Shown here piece by piece: positions 30,480 to 32,106 of a stretch of 32,106 bases of DNA. Positions within the stretch are counted from its first letter, which is position 1. Each line of letters begins with the position of its first letter. The position numbers and the translations under genes were made by a program. This DNA is from Oscillospiraceae bacterium (GTDB lineage: Bacteria > Bacillota > Clostridia > Oscillospirales > CAG-272), in contig SVSG01000027.1 of NCBI GenBank assembly GCA_015064415.1, positions 1 through 32,106 of the forward strand. The letters run 5' to 3'. The notes beneath the pieces were generated by a model. The model did not search any database. It was not told where the DNA came from and was given only the letters and a program-made list of their open reading frames with translations.

Positions 30480-31700
30480 ATGAGTAGAGCAAAACATTTA
30501 ACAACACTGATTATGAAGCTGGTGTTCATAACACTTGTGTGTATCGCGACGATGGTGATGTCGGCAATGCAGTCGGTTTCTACCGACGAGATATCTATTG
30601 CAAAGGATTTTGACGAGAATAGCATCGATGTTCTAACAGAAAACGGCGCCACTGTTACCTGGGAGGTTGTAGACGGTGAGTTGGTGTTCGATATCAAGCA
30701 GTCGGGTGATAATTACGATGATATTACGGTATTTTTAACCTTTGAGAACGTAGGATATGATTCCACTTATATTCGCTCTATGCTCGGTGATGATGCCGGA
30801 GAGCACGAGGAATTTATATCCGAGATGGAGAACGGTCCGTGGCTCGGACACTGCAATTTCTGCTTGAAGGGAGAGAGCTTTTTCACCACAAGCGGAGGAA
30901 AGTACACCTTTGTTGACGACGCGATGACTGAATATGTACATGGCGTTTTGTCCTCCGGCGCAAACACCTCCGAACAGACGGAGGAGTTTACCGTTGATAA
31001 GGAAGACGGGTCTGTTATGGTGTTACTAATCTTCGGCTCTGAGGACTCAGGCGCGCTTGATAACGGTAAGTATACGCTCAAGGCGGATCTGAAGCTCGGA
31101 CACCCCGAGGGAAAGCAGCTTAATCTCAACCTTTTGAAGCAAGCGGGAATCATGCTTAAGCTTGGCGGACAGGCGGTAGCAGATGCTGGATGGGGCATCT
31201 TCAACGTTACCAGCTGGCTGACATTCTACGGTGCTATGATAATACTCGGATGGTTTATCTATCTGTGGCGCGATCTCAGAACTATGATAAAGATATTCTT
31301 TGCACTGCTGGATGGCGATGGCACCAGAGTTATTATCAGAACATACATAAACGGTGTTTTTGCCGAAGAGCATGAGGCGTACGCGAACGGAAGCAATATA
31401 TTTATCGCGCTGATGCTGACGATACTGTGCTACGTCGTATTCCTTGTGACCATACCCATCCGTATCCTGATTCACATAATCCGCGATATCATCTATCTTT
31501 TCAAGGAGGATGACGACATTGAGGCCTTCTCATTCGTTGGCAATATCCTCGGAAGCGTCGGCATTTACGCGCTGATCGTCGGTCTCGTTGGTCTTGTAAG
31601 CCAAAGCTACGTTGTCGGCGGTATCGCGGGCGGCATCGGTCTTGCTATGTGTATTGCCGCGCACTTTATCTGCAAGAGACGCGAAGAGGATTACGGTTGA
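30480..31700 (+). CDS. Multi-spanning membrane protein of unknown function
   Basis: 406 residues, no family recognised. An N-terminal hydrophobic segment (about 9-30) is followed by an acidic, beta-rich region of about 190 residues (35-225), presumably outside the cell, containing a CNFC pair and several TVxFxxE-type strands. Then come four or more membrane segments: FYGAMIILGWFIYLW, IFIALMLTILCYVVFLVTI with IRILIHIIRDIIYLF, FVGNILGSVGIYALIVGLVGLVS, and VVGGIAGGIGLAMCIAAHFIC. Between the first two lies a loop (LLDGDGTRVIIRTYINGVFAEEHEAY) likely in the cytoplasm. AAAGGAG precedes the start. It is translated between the Sel1 gene and the L7/L12-like gene in one operon. Confidence 0.8.
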   Translation: MSRAKHLTTLIMKLVFITLVCIATMVMSAMQSVSTDEISIAKDFDENSIDVLTENGATVTWEVVDGELVFDIKQSGDNYDDITVFLTFENVGYDSTYIRSMLGDDAGEHEEFISEMENGPWLGHCNFCLKGESFFTTSGGKYTFVDDAMTEYVHGVLSSGANTSEQTEEFTVDKEDGSVMVLLIFGSEDSGALDNGKYTLKADLKLGHPEGKQLNLNLLKQAGIMLKLGGQAVADAGWGIFNVTSWLTFYGAMIILGWFIYLWRDLRTMIKIFFALLDGDGTRVIIRTYINGVFAEEHEAYANGSNIFIALMLTILCYVVFLVTIPIRILIHIIRDIIYLFKEDDDIEAFSFVGNILGSVGIYALIVGLVGLVSQSYVVGGIAGGIGLAMCIAAHFICKRREEDYG

Positions 31701-31721
31701 TCTGCAAAAAGGAGTCAAGTT

Positions 31722-32106
31722 ATGAGTAAAGCTAACAACTACGATCTTGTTTTAGAGAAGGTTGGAGATCAACCGTTAAAAACAACTAAAATATTATGTC
31801 AAGTATTGGGGCTTGGACTTGCCACCGCGAAAGCGATGGTGGATAAAGCGCCGACAACCGTAGCAACGGAGATTGATCGTGATAAAGCTCTCGCGCTGAG
31901 AGATGAATTAGAAGCTATCGGAAACACCGTGTCTGTTCCCGGCTTGCAGATTGATGATGATCCTGCAATTTCCGTAACGGTACACTCCTCAAGTAATGAT
32001 ACAATGTCTGTGGACGAGGCGTTTGATGCGATATTCGGTAGCGGAGCGGCACAAATGGCGACACCCCCGGTTGCCGCAAAAGTCGCTAAAAAAGCTAAAT
32101 CTAATG
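31722..32106 (+). CDS. Protein with ribosomal L7/L12 C-terminal-like domain (cut by window end)
   Basis: The first 128 codons are visible. Residues 7-70 (YDLVLEKVGDQPLKTTKILCQVLGLGLATAKAMVDKAP, then DKALALRDELEAIGNTVSVPG) follow the L7/L12 C-terminal domain pattern: strand, helix, the GLGL-x-AK-x-(L/M)V motif, helix, strand. L7/L12's N-terminal dimerisation domain is absent, and the ribosomal copy normally lies in the rpl/rpoB cluster, so this is a paralogous domain used elsewhere. After residue 72 comes an acidic linker, a short strand, an Ala/Lys-rich stretch and continuation beyond the window. AAAAAGGAG lies 7 bases before the ATG. Confidence 0.8.
   Translation, partial: MSKANNYDLVLEKVGDQPLKTTKILCQVLGLGLATAKAMVDKAPTTVATEIDRDKALALRDELEAIGNTVSVPGLQIDDDPAISVTVHSSSNDTMSVDEAFDAIFGSGAAQMATPPVAAKVAKKAKSN

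Overview
The window (about 32 kb, mostly GC-rich) comes from a bacterium of the class Clostridia, very probably a spore former. The evidence is the order spoVB - mazG - hup - rqcP - yabP - yabQ - divIC, the order recJ - rel - dtd - hemZ, a cdaA/cdaR-type pair, a MurR/RpiR regulator, and many sigma-A type promoters with TTGxxx-17-TATAAT spacing. I cannot name the genus from sequence alone.

Layout, left to right. (1) 1-4320: rpmE, then after a large nested inverted repeat the co-oriented genes hflX, yigZ and an unrecognised 627-residue protein that looks like a cytoplasmic TIM-barrel glycosidase. A bidirectional terminator ends this block. (2) 4336-8371, minus strand: rsmA coupled to an MFS transporter, then a zinc alcohol/polyol dehydrogenase and an RpiR-type regulator behind their own promoter, which is overlapped by an inverted repeat. 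(3) 8421-10336: tRNA-Val(GAC) and an AT-richer islet holding a four-helix-bundle (23S rRNA intervening-sequence type) protein and a lipoprotein. The islet lies between two copies of an unusual hairpin-array repeat, and each copy starts directly after the T-tract of a different terminator. (4) 10357-11466, minus strand: an iron-type alcohol dehydrogenase. (5) 11646-23565: one long plus-strand operon, cdaA - short cdaR-like - FAD dehydrogenase - recJ - rel - dtd - hemZ - spoVB-like - mazG, with gaps of 0-30 bases and several start/stop overlaps. (6) 23597-25717: hup with its own promoter, then rqcP - yabP - yabQ - divIC-like - a small unknown protein, closed by a 19-bp bidirectional terminator. 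(7) 25715-28850: an accessory stretch of an SDR oxidoreductase, a C39-like cysteine-peptidase-fold protein, a possible PD-(D/E)XK-fold protein and a stand-alone DnaB-C-like ATPase. Most have their own promoter. (8) 28851-29800: mobile-element debris, with the C-terminal tail of a large serine recombinase and a frameshifted small gene. (9) 29881-end: a lower-GC operon of a small XRE regulator, a Sel1-repeat protein, a multi-spanning membrane protein and a protein with a ribosomal L7/L12 C-terminal-like domain, cut by the window edge.

How it fits together. The central operon combines second-messenger synthesis (c-di-AMP, (p)ppGpp), DNA repair (RecJ), translation proofreading (DTD), haem-type radical SAM chemistry and cell-envelope/sporulation functions. 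Block 2 looks like a sugar or polyol uptake and oxidation unit under local repression. The most novel-looking parts are the terminator-anchored hairpin arrays, the L7/L12-like/Sel1/membrane-protein operon at the right end, and the accessory islet at 26.6-28.9 kb. All functional statements rest on motif reading by eye. No database search was run.
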